From: Chelonoidis abingdonii
Taxonomy: Eukaryota > Chordata > Testudines > Testudinidae
Length of the DNA: 64,000 nucleotides
Direction: 5' to 3'
Assembly: GCF_003597395.2 (NCBI RefSeq)
Contig: NC_133773.1
Coordinates: 75,882,724-75,946,723 of the forward strand
The notes below the pieces were generated by a model that was given only the letters and a program-made list of their open reading frames with translations, had not been told where the DNA came from and did not search any database. The translations under genes and the position numbers were made by a program. Below are positions 49,080-62,625 of this stretch, piece after piece. How positions within the stretch are numbered: the first letter of the stretch is position 1; each line of letters begins with the position of its first letter.

Positions 49080-50480
49080 CATGACTTTATCCATTTTTGG
49101 ACCAGATCCTCCTGGATACACTTCGTGAATTGCAGTTGTAGCATGCCATACCCTTTAAAAAGTGGAGTACTTTGTATAATTACAGAATGTTGTAGTAGCA
49201 ATAGACAAAACCACCTCATTGGTTATATAGTTTGGGCTAGCAATGAAAAATGTATTGCTAATGAGGAATACAAGCAAATATACCTACATGAGTTTGAATT
49301 TATTTTTTTACTGATCAGCTACAGAGTTCCTGAATAATTGCATCAGGAGAGAAATTAAACCAATCTAATCAGTATAAGAAAGAACCGGAGAAACATAAAA
49401 TGCAAATGCAATCTGAAAGTTTGCAGTAATCATATCAGGGGAAAAAATAAGAACTCAAATAAATTTTTCACATTAATCCAGTGTTTTAGACACCTGCAAA
49501 GATTGTTGTAATGTAATGGAATGTCACATTAACACTGACTATGATCATTCTTGATACTAGAAGGCTATTTAAGCTAAATAACATGCTAAAAAACATGTTT
49601 TAACATCTGAATAGTCTAACCATCATCAGTGCAGAGACATCATCACTTAGAATATGGCGTAATTTGCTCATTTACTGGCATACACAGAAAATTAAGGAAT
49701 GTTACCACCAAAAATTAATCCTAGAGCTGACTGTTAACTAGATTTTAAACTATAACATGCTAGGCACTTGGCTACTATGGAAATGGTGAGGGGCATAAAA
49801 TAGCAAACTGGATTGATACACTAGCACTGTAGGGCTTGATTGTATAAGCCTGCCAGACTTGAAGCTCCTGCTGGGAGTTTTTGTATCTGGAGAATTAATG
49901 TGAATCAAGCCCTGTAGGTAACCTATGGCCTCATTTTTCTTGTGTTGAAGTCAATGAGATCAGGTTTGGGACTACTGACAGGTAGCTCTAAATGAGCCAC
50001 ATGGGCTCCTTGCATTCTTCCCAGCTATCGGTCAGTTAAAATTTTCTCTGAATATTTGAAGTCCTGCTCTGTACAATATGCTCCTGTAATCATGATTAGA
50101 ATTATGTTTTGTAGGATCTTCAGATATTTTTTCAAGGCTTCTCTTATTGCTCTGTTGATTTCAGTGGAATCGGTTATACGCGACCACACTTAAGTGCTGA
50201 AAATGGCAGAGTGTTTTTAAAGACCCCTTTCCCGCCCTCCTCCACAAGACTCCTGAAAAATACATGAAAGAAACAACCAAGACTCATCCAAGAACTGAAA
50301 ATGTTGAACATCAAAACAGTTTAAAGACTGAAATGTTTTGAAATACATTTACTTAGAAGCCTCTTCAGGGAAGGAAGCTGTATTACCCTAAAAAAAATTA
50401 TTTGAATTATCTTTTGGAAGGAATGATTAAAAAGTGAATGCATTCAGTTTCTGCTGCTTTCCAAACTAACATTTGCTTGG
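49080..50480. other. No gene recognised
   Basis: AT-rich sequence. The frame at 49071-49337 has no recognisable domain. Weak fragments of the foldback class occur near 49930-49965. Confidence 0.45.
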
Positions 50481-50486
50481 ACCAGT

Positions 50487-51361
50487 TGTCATAAACAGGT
50501 AGCTAAGGGTTAATGTTTCTTTTACCTGTAAAGGGTTAACAAAGGGAACCAAACACCTGACCAGAGGACCAATCAGGAAACTGGATTTTTCAAAGCTCAG
50601 GGAGGGAATTTTTGGGTGTGTGTCTTTTGTGTCTGGTCGTCTGTGCTCTCTCTCGGCCTCTGAGAAGTAATCTTTCTATCTCCAGGCTTGTCTAATCTTC
50701 TGTTTCCCAGTTGTAAGTACAGGTATAAGACAATAGGTTTTTTATATTGTTTTTGTATTTTTACAAGTGTGTAGTTTGCTGGAATGTTTTAAGGTATTTC
50801 TTTTTGAATAATAAAGACTGTTTATTCATTTTGTTTTCTTTTAAGCCCAATGACCCGTATATTGTCACCTTGATACAGAGACCATTTAATGTCTTTTCTC
50901 CTTCTTTTAATATATAGCTTTCTTTTTAAGAAGCTGTTGATTTTTTTTTCTGGTTTAAGCGAGTAAGGAACGAAGGGAGGGGAAACAATCCTTTTGTTTT
51001 TTAAGTACTAGCTTGAATGTTATGCCACCTGGGTTGAGGGGGGAGACGAGGACACTTGATCTCCAGTGTTTGTTTCAAGGAATTGAAGCCGGGTAATCTC
51101 CAAGAGTACCAAGGAGGGAAGTTCTGGGAGGAAGTAAAGAGGGGGAGGGAAGTGGGTTATTTCCCTTTGTTGTGAGACTCAGGGATCTGAGTCTTGGGTC
51201 CCCAGGGAAGGTTTTGGGGAGACCAGAGTGAGTCAGACACTGGAATTTCTGGCTGGTGGCAGTGCTATCAGATCTAAGCTGGTAATTAAGCTTGGAGGTT
51301 TCATGCAGGCACCCAGATTTTGGACGCTAAGGTTCAGAATTGGGACTTATGCGTTACGACA
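50487..51361 (+). mobile_element. LTR family B, copy 2, solo LTR with 5-bp TSD
   Basis: 875 bp from TGTCATAAACAG to GCGTTACGACA, whose ends are short inverted repeats. It is flanked by ccagt at 50482-50486 and 51362-51366. An aataataaagactg poly(A) signal lies near 50808. It shares blocks with 22031-22914, including gatctaagctggtaattaag and tgtgtagtttgctgga. There is no internal region, so it is a recombination-derived solo LTR. Confidence 0.92.
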
Positions 51362-51369
51362 CCAGTTTT

Positions 51370-54300
51370 CACAGATAAAATATCCTAGGTTTTAGCACAG
51401 AAGCAGCTAAAGATTCATACATAACTCAGAAAACCTTGAACTGTGAACTTACTCCTCTGTCTGTGAAAATCTGAAACTGAACACTTCAAGTTAATCTTAC
51501 TTTCATTAAATGTGTGGCGACGACCTTTTATCAGTATACAGTATATCAATACTTGGCATGAATTTAAATATCAAACACAAATTTTGCATTAAGTGCATGG
51601 CATGATCTCTCTCTTTTTTTCCTGGATGTGCAAATATCTAAAATAAAACTGATTATTTTCATATTTAATTGAATGGGCTTTCCCTTTCAGAAACTTGATA
51701 TATTTCAATATATCATGCATAAAAACAGAACTGCAAATGTCTATTGGTTACAAGCAACATAAATCAGAAAAAAAAATCAGTGAGGTATTTATATTATTAA
51801 AATTCTTAGACTAGCTCTTCATAAGCAATTTAAAGAGCTGGACACAATGTGCTTTTCAAAGGTGCCAAGACCTGACATGTCAGTATAAGTCTATGGGAAC
51901 TATAAATGCTCAGCACTCCTGCAAATGTGTTTCTAGGGCCCAATGTTCAGAAAGAGATACCTGAGTTCCATTGTCAGTTGCACACTCAAAACTGCATGTG
52001 AAAATTCGGGGGGCAGATCCTCAGTTATGAGAGTTGATACTAGCTGGGAATCTGAAGCTTGGTGATTGCCTATGTGGTTGGTTATTAGGTCATTGGTTCC
52101 CTGAATAGCTATTAGCATGTGTAATCAATCAAGTTGCAACTTTGATTAAAGTAATTGAGGTAAATTCAGTCCCCTCCTCTGAAAGCATGGAGGATATTTT
52201 GGAAGTAGACCCAATATAGTAAATGCAAATGTAGAAGGGTAATGCATCCCTGTGTGCTGTAGATTCCACTAAAAGGGATATTTCTATGACTTATCCCAAA
52301 ATGGTCCCATTTTTTCATTTCAAAGAAGGGACTTTCTACCATAATGGGGCCATGATCTCATTTGAGGAGTGGAGGCACTACCTTAATACATGAAATAACA
52401 AATAATGCAGATTGAGTGTCTCTTGCTCTCTCTCCCAATATTAAGTGTGGCTCTTAGATCTGTAACAAACATTTAATTGAATTGCTTCTATTAGTGAATG
52501 ATTATGAGAAGATTACAATTTGAATTGATTTGTTAAAAATTGTTTAACAAATAACTTCTGAAAATATTTCTTGCTCTGTAGCTTGTTCACAAGCACACAG
52601 ATCACTTAATATCACAATTGGATAATACACAGAGTTCCATTGGTATGTTTTTGTGCTATTATAGGATCAGTTTTCTAATGCAAATATTCATGATTACAAA
52701 ATTGAAATTAGCTTTCCATAAATATTCTGAAGTAGCCCTTGTTTCTTTAAGCATTCTTGCTAGCTAAACTCATTTGCTATAATGCAATATTTACGGAAAG
52801 CAAACACATCAAAGGGAAATTATTAAAATTCAATGAAAATTTACCCTGCATGTAAGTAGTGTACTGTACGTATCCAGCTCCAGTGGCAATGTCTTCATTT
52901 TGAGGATGACCAAAAACACAAACATGGCATTGGCCAAAATGAAGGCATGATTCAGAAACAAACATGAAGGGTAAACATGCTTTGATATGTTCTAGTAAAT
53001 GTGCAAAAGGAAGTGGCAGTTTACCTCATAGATGAAATTTTGATGGCGTATGTATGTAGGTATTAGCCCAAATCTTTGTGTCTGGCTGAGGTTTACTTGG
53101 GGGGCATGATCTGGCATGGGGCACAAAAGGTGGCTTTTCATCATCTTTGTGGCTACCTGATACTAGGGGCTGGCCAAGAGCTAGTGCTTATCATGTAGTT
53201 AAGACTGCTCCAAACTATACTTGGGTCTCCATGGTCCAAAATGGGCTGTTCTGGCAGCCTGGACTAACCAGAGCACAGCAGGCTGGGGCTGCAAGAGGTG
53301 GTAGTGTTTGAGCTATTACACCAATACTACACCTGTGATTCGCCATGCAAAGGGAATTCTAATGTGGCCAGATCTGCCAGCCCATTTGCATCAGCAGAGA
53401 TGAACCATAGCACAGAATGGGTGTACTGGTGCCAGATTAAGGAACAGTCACAACAAACTCATGTGATTGTCGTATCCCAAGCTTTGTTTTACTTTTTAAA
53501 GGTGGCTGCAAAGAATCAAAGCAACAGCTGCAGAGAGTCTGAAAAAATATCCCTGGGAATTGTGTGCAAACTCAGACTCTCTGCTTTGGGCAGGCCCAAC
53601 AGCACCATCTTAATAGAGGATTCAGTGTATAGCAAGAGAGGAAGAGTGCAGTAGGGTCAGTACACCCACTCAGGTAGTATGCCTTAACTGCTAGGATAAG
53701 TATAAGGCACTGCATCTCCAGGGGAGGAAGAAAGGAGCCCTCTGCCACTGCCTGTCTGGGAGCGGGAATGGTGCCACAACTGTTCCAAGTGGGGAGCAAG
53801 GCTATGGTGTAGACATGGGGCTGCAGTGGCAGAAGCATAGGGGTTCCAAATGATAATATGCCTAGGAACCTGGATTGACTTGGGGCCTACTAGCTTGAGT
53901 CAGTTTTAGTTTGTGGAAAAGAAGTAACTAACTATACTTTGAGAAATCATGTTCTGTATCTGATCAATAGGATTACAAGACTGTAGTCTAGTCTATCTAT
54001 GCTCTTATACCACCCTTCTCATTGTAGTATCTGAGAGCTTTCCAGTATTTCATTAAGCAATGTGACTATTAGCTGTTGCACGTGGTTTGTTCGTTTCTTC
54101 CATCTTCTCCTTGGAGAGACTTGTGTGGAGTGCAGTGTTTTGTTTTGGTAGGGCTTTTGTGTGTGTGTGTGTGTGTGTATGTGTGTGTGTATGCACTCGA
54201 CACAATGTCTTGCTTTTTCTACCTTGCATTTGGAGTTGATGGTGATGAGACTTGTGGGAACTTTTGGTGATATTTTAGATATACTGGGCCTAGGCCACTG

Positions 54301-54495
54301 AGCTATTGCAAGATAAGGAGCAAAACCTTGAATTTGACTCTTTAGTCTATGAATGCAATAATTTTATACTTGGTCTAGCTCTAGGCAGAATATTGCTGTT
54401 GACCACTTTGAACAAATGCATGTGCTTTGCTTTTCCTTTTCTAAAATTGTCTATATGGTTTAAAAATTATTTGCATTGAAGCCGTGTCTGGAGTT
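51370..54495. other. No gene recognised
   Basis: AT-rich sequence with a (GT)n run at about 54158-54190. The 118-codon plus frame at 53298-53654 lies in a slightly GC-richer stretch (53090-53850) that looks like an old repeat. It has no recognisable domain. Confidence 0.4.
51852..51922. repeat. Foldback repeat
   Basis: cttttcaaaggtgccaagac on the left faces atgctcagcactcctgcaaa on the right around agtctatggga. Confidence 0.5.
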
Positions 54496-54499
54496 CCAA

Positions 54500-54750
54500 G
54501 TGAGACCAGTGCCTTATTAATACATGCAGTACAAACACACAGTAAGATGCAGTTCTGGACTCAAAGAGCTAAGTAGAAAAGATAGAGGATTGGATAATTT
54601 TTTTTTTATTCCCATTTTGAGTAGGGAAAGAAACTGAAAGATTGTGACTTGCCCATGTTCACATAGGATGTCTGTGGAAGAATGTGGAACTGACTCGAGA
54701 TCTCCTGAGTCCAAGTCAGTGTCTTAATTACTACACTATTCTTGGTCCCT
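54500..54750 (-). mobile_element. MIR-like SINE
   Basis: ggaaagaaactgaaagattg, tgacttgcccatgttcacat, aactgactcgagatctcctg and attactacactatt follow the complement of a core-SINE (MIR-type) layout: a tRNA-like head at the right and the conserved core in the middle. It is strongly diverged. Confidence 0.7.
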
Positions 54751-54868
54751 TGTTAAGGTTAACTTAGTGAAAGTCTTAGGGAAACTGCAGTGCATTTTCC
54801 TGGCCTTGAGAATGTTTTAGGTCAGAAGAATAATTTGTTCTATTTTTTTTTCAACAATTAGATTTAGG

Positions 54869-55199
54869 CAGAGGTGGACTAGGGGTGTATGGAGCCCTGG
54901 GCCAGAGCAAATCCTCCACCCCATCTGCAGTTCCTTTCCCCTCTGGAATTCCTGCTGGGGAGCAGAGTTGGAGCATGGGACCTTCACATGCCCACTGGCA
55001 CTCTTGGCAGGGAGCGGGATCAGGCGTGGAGGCTTCCTCTGCTCCCTGGCAGGAGCCTGGCACGTGGGGCATAGCAAGCCCCCATTCACTGGCAGGAGTG
55101 CTGGGAGGGGCACAAGGCCACCCATTTTGGGGGGGGGACCACAATTGGGTGGGGCCTGTGAGCATGGAGCTCATTGGCCCAGTTGCTAATCCGCCACCG
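54869..55199. mobile_element. Non-autonomous hAT element with near-perfect 8-bp TSD
   Basis: It starts CAGAGGTGGACTAG and ends CTAATCCGCCACCG, inverted with 11 of 14 matching. The flanks are gatttagg (54861-54868) and aatttagg (55200-55207), 7 of 8. It is 331 bp, GC-rich, and contains a G9 run at about 55130. The overlapping frames on both strands (54817-55259) are repeat-derived. Confidence 0.88.
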
Positions 55200-55209
55200 A
55201 ATTTAGGCC

Positions 55210-58200
55210 TTGAGCAGCAAGTGACTCCATGCAAATGGTGCAGTGCACTGAATCTTTAAGAGATGAAATTAAAGCCTATACTAGAACATAGAGGTGGATC
55301 TCTGGCCCATACACAGCTTCATAGAAGTCACAAGTCCACCTGAATGGAATCAGTGGCAGCATCCCAGCCTTAAACAATAAGACTGAAACTACAGTAATCC
55401 ACATTAACAGTGTAGACTCTCTCAGATTCTAGATTATGTATTAGCAGCATCATTTGTTAGATTCCATAGTTCTAATAACAATTAATTGCACATAGACCTG
55501 GTCAAAATATGAGAGAAAAAGTTTCTCAGGAAATTCTGAAATTTCATAGCAGAATCCATTCTCTGTTTTTCATTGAAGTTTATAATATTTTTAACTTGAA
55601 TCAATTTTTTATCAATCTTGCTCAAAATTTGCATTGAACATTTTTTATTTTATTAAAAATACAATTTTTCAGTAAGTGAAAATTACTGAAATCATTGAGC
55701 ATATTTGTTTATAAAAATCTGTTTTTTTTAAAAAAAAGTGTAATAATTTCAAACATGATTCAAATCCAGACTTTTTAAAATACTGATAAAAATATCGTGG
55801 AAATGTTTTGCAAAAATTATAATTTTGAAAACCTAAACAACTTCATTGTCTCTTTTTAAAGATCATTTTTTTTGCTGAGAAATCTATGAAAATATTGACC
55901 ATGGCTAATTATGGCACTTCGTTGCATTTGTGGAATGGTATCAATAACTAAAAATCATCATGAATGTCAGCAGGAGAGAAGAAAATACTTCACCACTTCC
56001 ACTCATAGCCCTGAATTGAGTTGACGTGCATTATTCACAATATCTGCTCTTTTTATCAGCAATGAGACTAAAATAATGTGTAGAACTGCAGCTTGAAATG
56101 ACAGATTGTGAATTTCATCACCGCTGCACTCAATCAACTCATTTGCACTTGGGGTACAAAGTGCCATGCACTTCTTGCTGATTTATTTAATTGTCTTTTT
56201 AAATCTAGGTTAACTTCCAATTTCTGATTAACAAAAACTCAAAATTTCCATCCCCTTTTCTACCTTCTTTTACCTTTTGGAGTGTTTTTTCCCAAAAGCA
56301 ATATCAACTTCAAATATTGTCAGTCAGTTTCTGTTTCTGTTCAGTTTTTGGCAGCATACCTGCAATGATATTGGGAGGGAAGGAAACTTTCTTCTACAAA
56401 CCCATGTGAATTGACATACTTTTAGTCCTTGCAGCAGTGTTATGGCTCAGAGAGACTCTAATGACTGAAAATTCCTTTTCTTGTGAAACATTTCCCACCA
56501 TTAAATGGTACTGTTCTTGCCAGCTCCCAAAGCACACCACGTTTTTTACAGCAAGTAATAGCCAACTTTTCACCCATATTGTTTCTTTATCTAATATTTT
56601 GTCAGCTCCCAACAAGAATCTGGCTACCAATCCTGAGTAACTTGAATTGAATAGAATTTGGTTTTACTGTATATAGTGCCTTTAATACAAAAAGGGCTTT
56701 ATTATTATTATTAATTATTATTATTATTTATTATTAAATCTCTGGGCCATCTAAAACCGTGGGAATCAGCCATTCTTCCTGTCCCCATCCTTGTCCTTCC
56801 TCAAGTCATAATGAGCTCTCTTCTGAGTCAGGGCTATGTATGGGGAAGGGACAGGCACACTGCAGTATTTGCATTCATGGAATGTGCTCAACAATAGCAT
56901 CAACCTGTTCTATGGAGGAAGAAAATGTTTTGTTGTTTGTTTTTTTTCTGGATAGCAATTATCATTTATTCCCTTATTGGAAAAACTCCACACAACATCT
57001 AGACTAATGTAAATGAACAAGATATCACATTTACACTGATGCATTTTCAGACAAGATATTTACCTCACCTATACTTCCCCTTAATTTTTGACATCAGTTC
57101 CTTTTTTATGCAAATATCACTTGTTAGATACCTATTAAAATCCATGGGACTACTGTGTAGTTTAAGTTAGGCATGTGCTTAAGCGCCTTGCTCCTGAATC
57201 AGGGTCTTACAGTAGAATAAACATCCTAGGGAACCAGCTTGAACAGGTTGGGAGATGGACTTGATACCTAAGAGGTTGTTTCACTCTCTAACTTGTGATT
57301 CTATAACTGTTAGAGTTTCAGTTAGAGTTGGCCAGACAATAGAATTTATTTCTGACAGAAAATTTCAAATGCAGGGGATAGGGGATTTCATTCTGAATCA
57401 GGACAAAAAGCAAAAAAAGTTAGTTTTTTGATGTTAGGAAAAGTTCTGAATAAATCCCTTTTAGGAGAACCAAAATGAAATTATTTGGCTTGTCCCCAGT
57501 TGCCAAACTCCTCAGGGAGTGAGCAGCCTGAAGAGACATCTGCTTGGAGATGTTGCTACATGGTAAAACAAGGAGCTGGAGAAGCCTGGGCTGACAGCAC
57601 ACCAGACAGGCTGGCCAGCCTCCTGCGTGCCTAATTTCTGTCAAAAAGTTTTGATGGAATTGACCTGTTCCCATCAATACTGAGAGTGAAAACACTCAGT
57701 GTTTTCCAATAGCTTTTGGCATTTATATCTGTATAACAGTTGGATGTGACTCTTAGGTAAGAATATAGAACATACTGCGATATTAAAACTAATAATTTCC
57801 CCGGTAATACATAGAGTTCAGAAATTAAAACTGAGATATAAAGGATCTGTGGAATGGCATGTGATATATCTTTATAAAAGGCCTGTCAAAAATCCTTTCT
57901 GTGAGATACTTGTGGGTGCTTATATAAAATAAGTTCAATAATTTACTCAGAATTCTCCATATAATAGCTAATCTGCACATAATACACTTGGAGTAAATTG
58001 AATCTTCTTGTGACGTTAGGGATGTGAAAAAAATAAATATTTGGATTAAGTCCTGCCTGTATTAAGCAACATGTTGTAGAGCCTTATTTTGCATTCTCTA
58101 GCATATGCTAATTTATATCCACATCTAGAGACATCAAAGAAGGGGTTGAGAAAAAATTGCATAATTGTAACTGGTACTTCTTAGATGATTCCTTCCATTT

Positions 58201-59960
58201 TGGAGGAGTAAATTGTTATAGCTATCAGCTAATTATTATGCAATAATATTCTCAAACAGAAATATGTTTGTTTTTTTAAGCTAAAAATTGTCTTGGCTAT
58301 AGAAAACAAAAATAAGGAAACTTAGTGTTAAGAATGACTTTATGCCCAAGACCCAGGTGAAAGGGGAACTAAGTAAAAAATAATACAGGAGTACTTAATC
58401 TGATTGGCAGGTGTAGTGTTAGGATGGTTTGAGTCTGCCACTAACAAAGACAAACACAGCTGGAGATGGAGCTGCTAGATAGACCACCATGCCTATAGAC
58501 AGTTAGACAAATGAAAAGAATTTGGAAATTGAAGGGAAAAAATATTTGCAAAAAGACTATACGGGAATGCATGCTGTTTCTGAAGTTATGGGACACTTTG
58601 TTTCTAGTTGATGTACTGAGTCCTTGTGCCTAGTAAATGAACAGTACCTATGATGCATCCAGACAGTGGCATGTAGTTCAGATTTAACTCAACCCTATTT
58701 CAGAACCCATTCAGGTCGCCTGTGCCTGTGGGGTTTCTCAAATATCTCTATCTTCCACTTCAGCTGTTAAATTGAAGTAGGAAGAAATGATTCGTTGCCA
58801 GATCTCATGTCTCATAACAATAACAAAATTTTACAAATCCCTGAATGTCCCTAAATAATTTAAGTCATCTTCAGAGATTGCTTCTCACCATGTTCTGTAG
58901 TGGCTCAGTTGCCATCTGGAAGGTGCTTGAAGAAGAGTACTCTTGGTATGAAAGAGGGCAGTAGAGCTGCTTGGACAAATTTTGATAATCTAGAATAAAT
59001 ATTTTGTAATGTCTTTCTAAATAATGTTCTTTTATAAATGAAAGGTGAATTTATTTGATATTTGGAATAGACATAAATGTTAGAATGTATTGTCTTCTAA
59101 TAGGCATGAGATGGGATATTATATATTTCCTGTTAACTTTTTGAATTATAAATTATTTTATATGGAGTCATCTCTTTGATCTCTTAAGTGAGTAAGATTC
59201 TGCCCAGAATTTCCAGAAGAAATAGGGTATAAAGTGGGGTTATTTATGGATTGTGAAAGTTGCACTTGTGTTTTATGGATCATGTAATCATTTTAATTTG
59301 TGGAGGGGAAAAATCCTTCTTTATTATAACCACTACAGAGCCATGGAGGCAGATTCTGATCTCACTTATACAACTTTAGAACATCTTGTTGTGACTTGTG
59401 AACTGACTAACTCTGATAGGGAAGCCCCTGATGGAGAATAAATATAGAACAACATGATGTATATTTTACAGATTACCTGCTCTAAATAAACAAATAAAAC
59501 CACACTCTAAGATGGTTATGTTAAAATTCTGCTGAAAGACACTAGAATGAATTTCAACACAGCTGGATGGATAGTGCCTTCCATTGCTTTGGAACTTGCT
59601 TGTGATTAATTTGGAGACAAAAACAGTGAAATCCATGTGCCTATGAGCACGGGAAGAAGAACTCAAGGCACTTTCTGCAGCCCATGCAAGGGCCTGGCAT
59701 GGTGGTTGTCCTATACTCTCATGATTACAGGGAGTATTCCCTTTCAGAGGTACATGGAACCCCAACAGGGTGGGGTAGGGCTATGGCATACATTGGCCTG
59801 CAGACAAGGAAACTGGCTATGACATCACAGCTTGCACAGTATCCCTTACACAAGGCTGCTAGCGAAGATTTCTTGAGCTATTTATAGGCTGGTGCTGATC
59901 TCTACTGCCCCCTAGTTAGGCCATGGTTAAATTACACAACTTGATTCTCAATTGCAAAGG
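55210..59960. other. No gene recognised; old A/T-rich repeats
   Basis: Long A- and T-rich tracts at 55500-55900 and 57320-57660 share motifs such as ctggtcaaaat and gttttgatggaattgac, suggesting an old foldback element. An (ATT)n array lies at 56700-56736. No credible exon was found. Confidence 0.45.
57138..57210. repeat. Half foldback repeat
   Basis: aatccatgggactactgtgt, taggcatgtgcttaagcgcc and ttgctcctgaatcagggtct correspond to the right half of the palindrome class at 25028 and 36158. Confidence 0.5.
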
Positions 59961-59966
59961 CTGCCA

Positions 59967-60030
59967 TGTTTCACAGATTACAAGGCCAGAAGGGGGATCA
60001 TTGTGATCATCAAATCTGACCTCTGACTGT
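59967..60030 (-). mobile_element. CR1 LINE 3' tail fragment
   Basis: cacagattacaaggccagaa, then gatcattgtgatcatcaaat and ctgacctctgact, match the complement of the CR1 end at 21094-21160. Confidence 0.65.
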
Positions 60031-61229
60031 TAAGGCCACATTGGGTTGAACTAATAAGTAACGTACGATGGAGTATGTTAACTTTTTATTGTAATTCTGC
60101 CTTAATAAAATTTCCAAAAATCCCTGACATTTTAAATATGAAATATTGAGGGTTTTGAAATCAGAGTAAAATGATCCATCTTCAGACAGAACTACATCAA
60201 TACCACAGTTCGTTTAAATTTGTTTTAGTTTAGCTTTTCTTTTGGCAACCCAAGTATTTCCTCTCCTCCTTTTTTCAATGTTTGAGATAAACATGCATTC
60301 TGGGGATTGTCACCTTTAATTTGGGATGTCTGCTGTCATTTTGTATGTAGGACATATTTGAAAAAATATCTTTCTTTTGGGTTTAGTCATATCTGCCTTC
60401 AGTCTCTCTGTAGTGTATTTTAAATGCCAAATATAACAATAACAATTAGAATATAATTATAATTTAAAAAAATGTTTTGTACTTGCACAGCTTTCATGGT
60501 TCTTAATTCTTTATTCCTTTTCATTGTCCTTTGCTGGTTATTTTCTTAGAGTATTTAGTGTTTCAGAAATCCCCTACCCCAACTTTGTCTCAGTTGCTCT
60601 GATGCAATCAATAATCTAGCCTCCCTATGTCTTCCTCCTCATAAAAACTCCCAGTACCCAGTAAATGAGTGTTCTTATTCTGAATATGACCTTTCCTCTC
60701 AGCAGCACAACTGGCTCCTGTGCTTGCAAAATTCAAATTTCTGTCTGGCTCAGTGGTATGAACTTTAGCTTTGTCTTCAGGCTTTTTTTCTTTATTGTAA
60801 GCCTGATGGGCACATTTGTGTCCACAGCGAAGAGTGAGGCTGCCAGGTCAACAGCAATATGCTGCAGACTCATGAAGCTGACTTGCTGACTCTTTGAACA
60901 GTTCACTGAAATTATGGTAAAACTGGAAGGCTGTGTGAATTAATGAAATATTGAGGAAGAAAGTTTTACATGGCTTTATATTGAAATCCCTCAAAGAAAA
61001 TGTTACTTTTTCAGACTAGTAGTGAGGCAAAGCTTATGATATTTATTATATATAAATCAGTCTATATCACTAGCCTGTTTCTCACTATTTATTCTTTTTG
61101 CTCAGCAGAAATTCAGAGTGGCATAGCTGTGGAGACTATGCAGGATTTAATATAATAGCTCAGCAGCTAGGAAGAATAATCCTGAGACGGGAAACAAAAT
61201 ACCATCTTCGCTGAAGTTCTTCTCATATA

Positions 61230-61300
61230 GGCCCTGATCCAAAGTCCCTCGAAGTTATCGGAGTTTTTCCATGGACTCAAATGGACTTTGGTTCCAGGCC
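61230..61300. repeat. Foldback repeat
   Basis: The left ggccctgatccaaagtccct pairs with the right atggactttggttccaggcc around ggagtttttccatgg. Confidence 0.7.
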
Positions 61301-61710
61301 ATCTTACTGTACATGAAAGTTTGCAACTTACTTTCTTTGATTTTTCTCTGATAGAAATTCTGGTAGGCTTTATACATACCTGTTCACTGAAGAACTCATA
61401 CCCAGCAGCTGGAGTGTAAGGAAGACATTATTATTCTTTATATTAGTTGTTAGTTATTTAGAGCCATAAACTGTGGTAGGCAGTTCACTGAGACATGTTT
61501 TGGGCCCTGAAAATCTTAAAATCTATATTTAAATTAAAACTCAACAAGTGAGAGCAACAAGACAACGTGGGAGGGGAGATATGATTGTTACTTTAGGTGT
61601 ATGTGCACATCTTGATCATTACATGTCCATATATAAACAGATCCATATACCTGTATAACATAAGGATTTTAAATATATATTTCTATTTATAGCTGGAGTG
61701 TGTGGCGGCT

Positions 61711-61791
61711 TCAGAGGCACAAATGGCATCTAGGTGCCCAACTTCCCTAGAAAAAGTCAAGTTAGACATCTAGCTGCCATTTGTGCCTTTG
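61711..61791. repeat. Foldback repeat
   Basis: aggcacaaatggcatctagg (from 61714) pairs with catctagctgccatttgtgcc at the right with few mismatches. Confidence 0.7.
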
Positions 61792-62625
61792 GGAAATAAA
61801 CAAAAAATACCTCCCCTTTAGGTAACTTCGTACAGAAAGGGACATATCCACTATTCTGATTCTCCTTCAAATTTGTGGATGGTGGCTATACAGGCCTTCT
61901 GATAGGTGACATTTTAGAGAGCTTGAACAGATGTATGAGTTAGGAGGAAAGGTCTGTCAAGATCAGTTCACTTCCTCAGTCCATTCTAGGGCACAGGCAG
62001 CAGTGAAAGGAGGCAATGAGTCAGGGCATCCCATGAGAAGTTTCCCTCAAAGACTCCACCAGATTTTCAATCGCTATTAAGTGGCTCACATCATGTGATC
62101 TCCCCAGGGAGAACAGCAGTGGTTCTTCCTGCCAGCACTGGTAAATTCACAGGGAAGTCTACAGAGTCTAATAAAGACATTTGGGAATGTTAGTCTTATT
62201 TAAAGATGATAGGATGTGGGTGAAGAGTTGGATGAGTTCTTAGTACAGAAATATTGCACTCCAATGATCTTACCCAGGGCAAAATGTTGACAGAGAAATA
62301 GCAAACCTTTCTGTGCCATGGAACCAACTTCTTAAATGGGGATTTCAAGGGGGCCATGGATTAGGGAATCTCTAGCAGTGCATCTACCAATTAAGATGAG
62401 CACCATATGTCCTAGTCCCTCCTGAAGAGGAATTGTTAACAAATCAGGCAGCTCTCACTCCCATGAATCCCCACCCCCAACAAATTTTGAAACTACACCG
62501 AGTTATGTTTTTCTGTTATATTCCTTCCCCTCCAAACTTCATCTGTATGTCTTCTTTAAATGGTTAATAACTCAGAACAGTCATTCCCCTCTCCCTGCTA
62601 TGTGTCCCAAGTGTCTGTCACTCTG

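Larger units (their letters stand above)
60040..62620. other. No gene recognised; two foldbacks
   Basis: AT-rich sequence. Foldbacks lie at 61230-61300 and 61711-61791. The frame at 60665-60889 has no recognisable domain. Confidence 0.45.

Noticed and set aside
53298..53654. 118-codon plus-strand open frame
   Set aside because: No domain and no splice or start support; the region looks like an old repeat.
54817..55259. Several 60-127-codon frames on both strands
   Set aside because: All are contained in or bounded by the GC-rich hAT element at 54869-55199.
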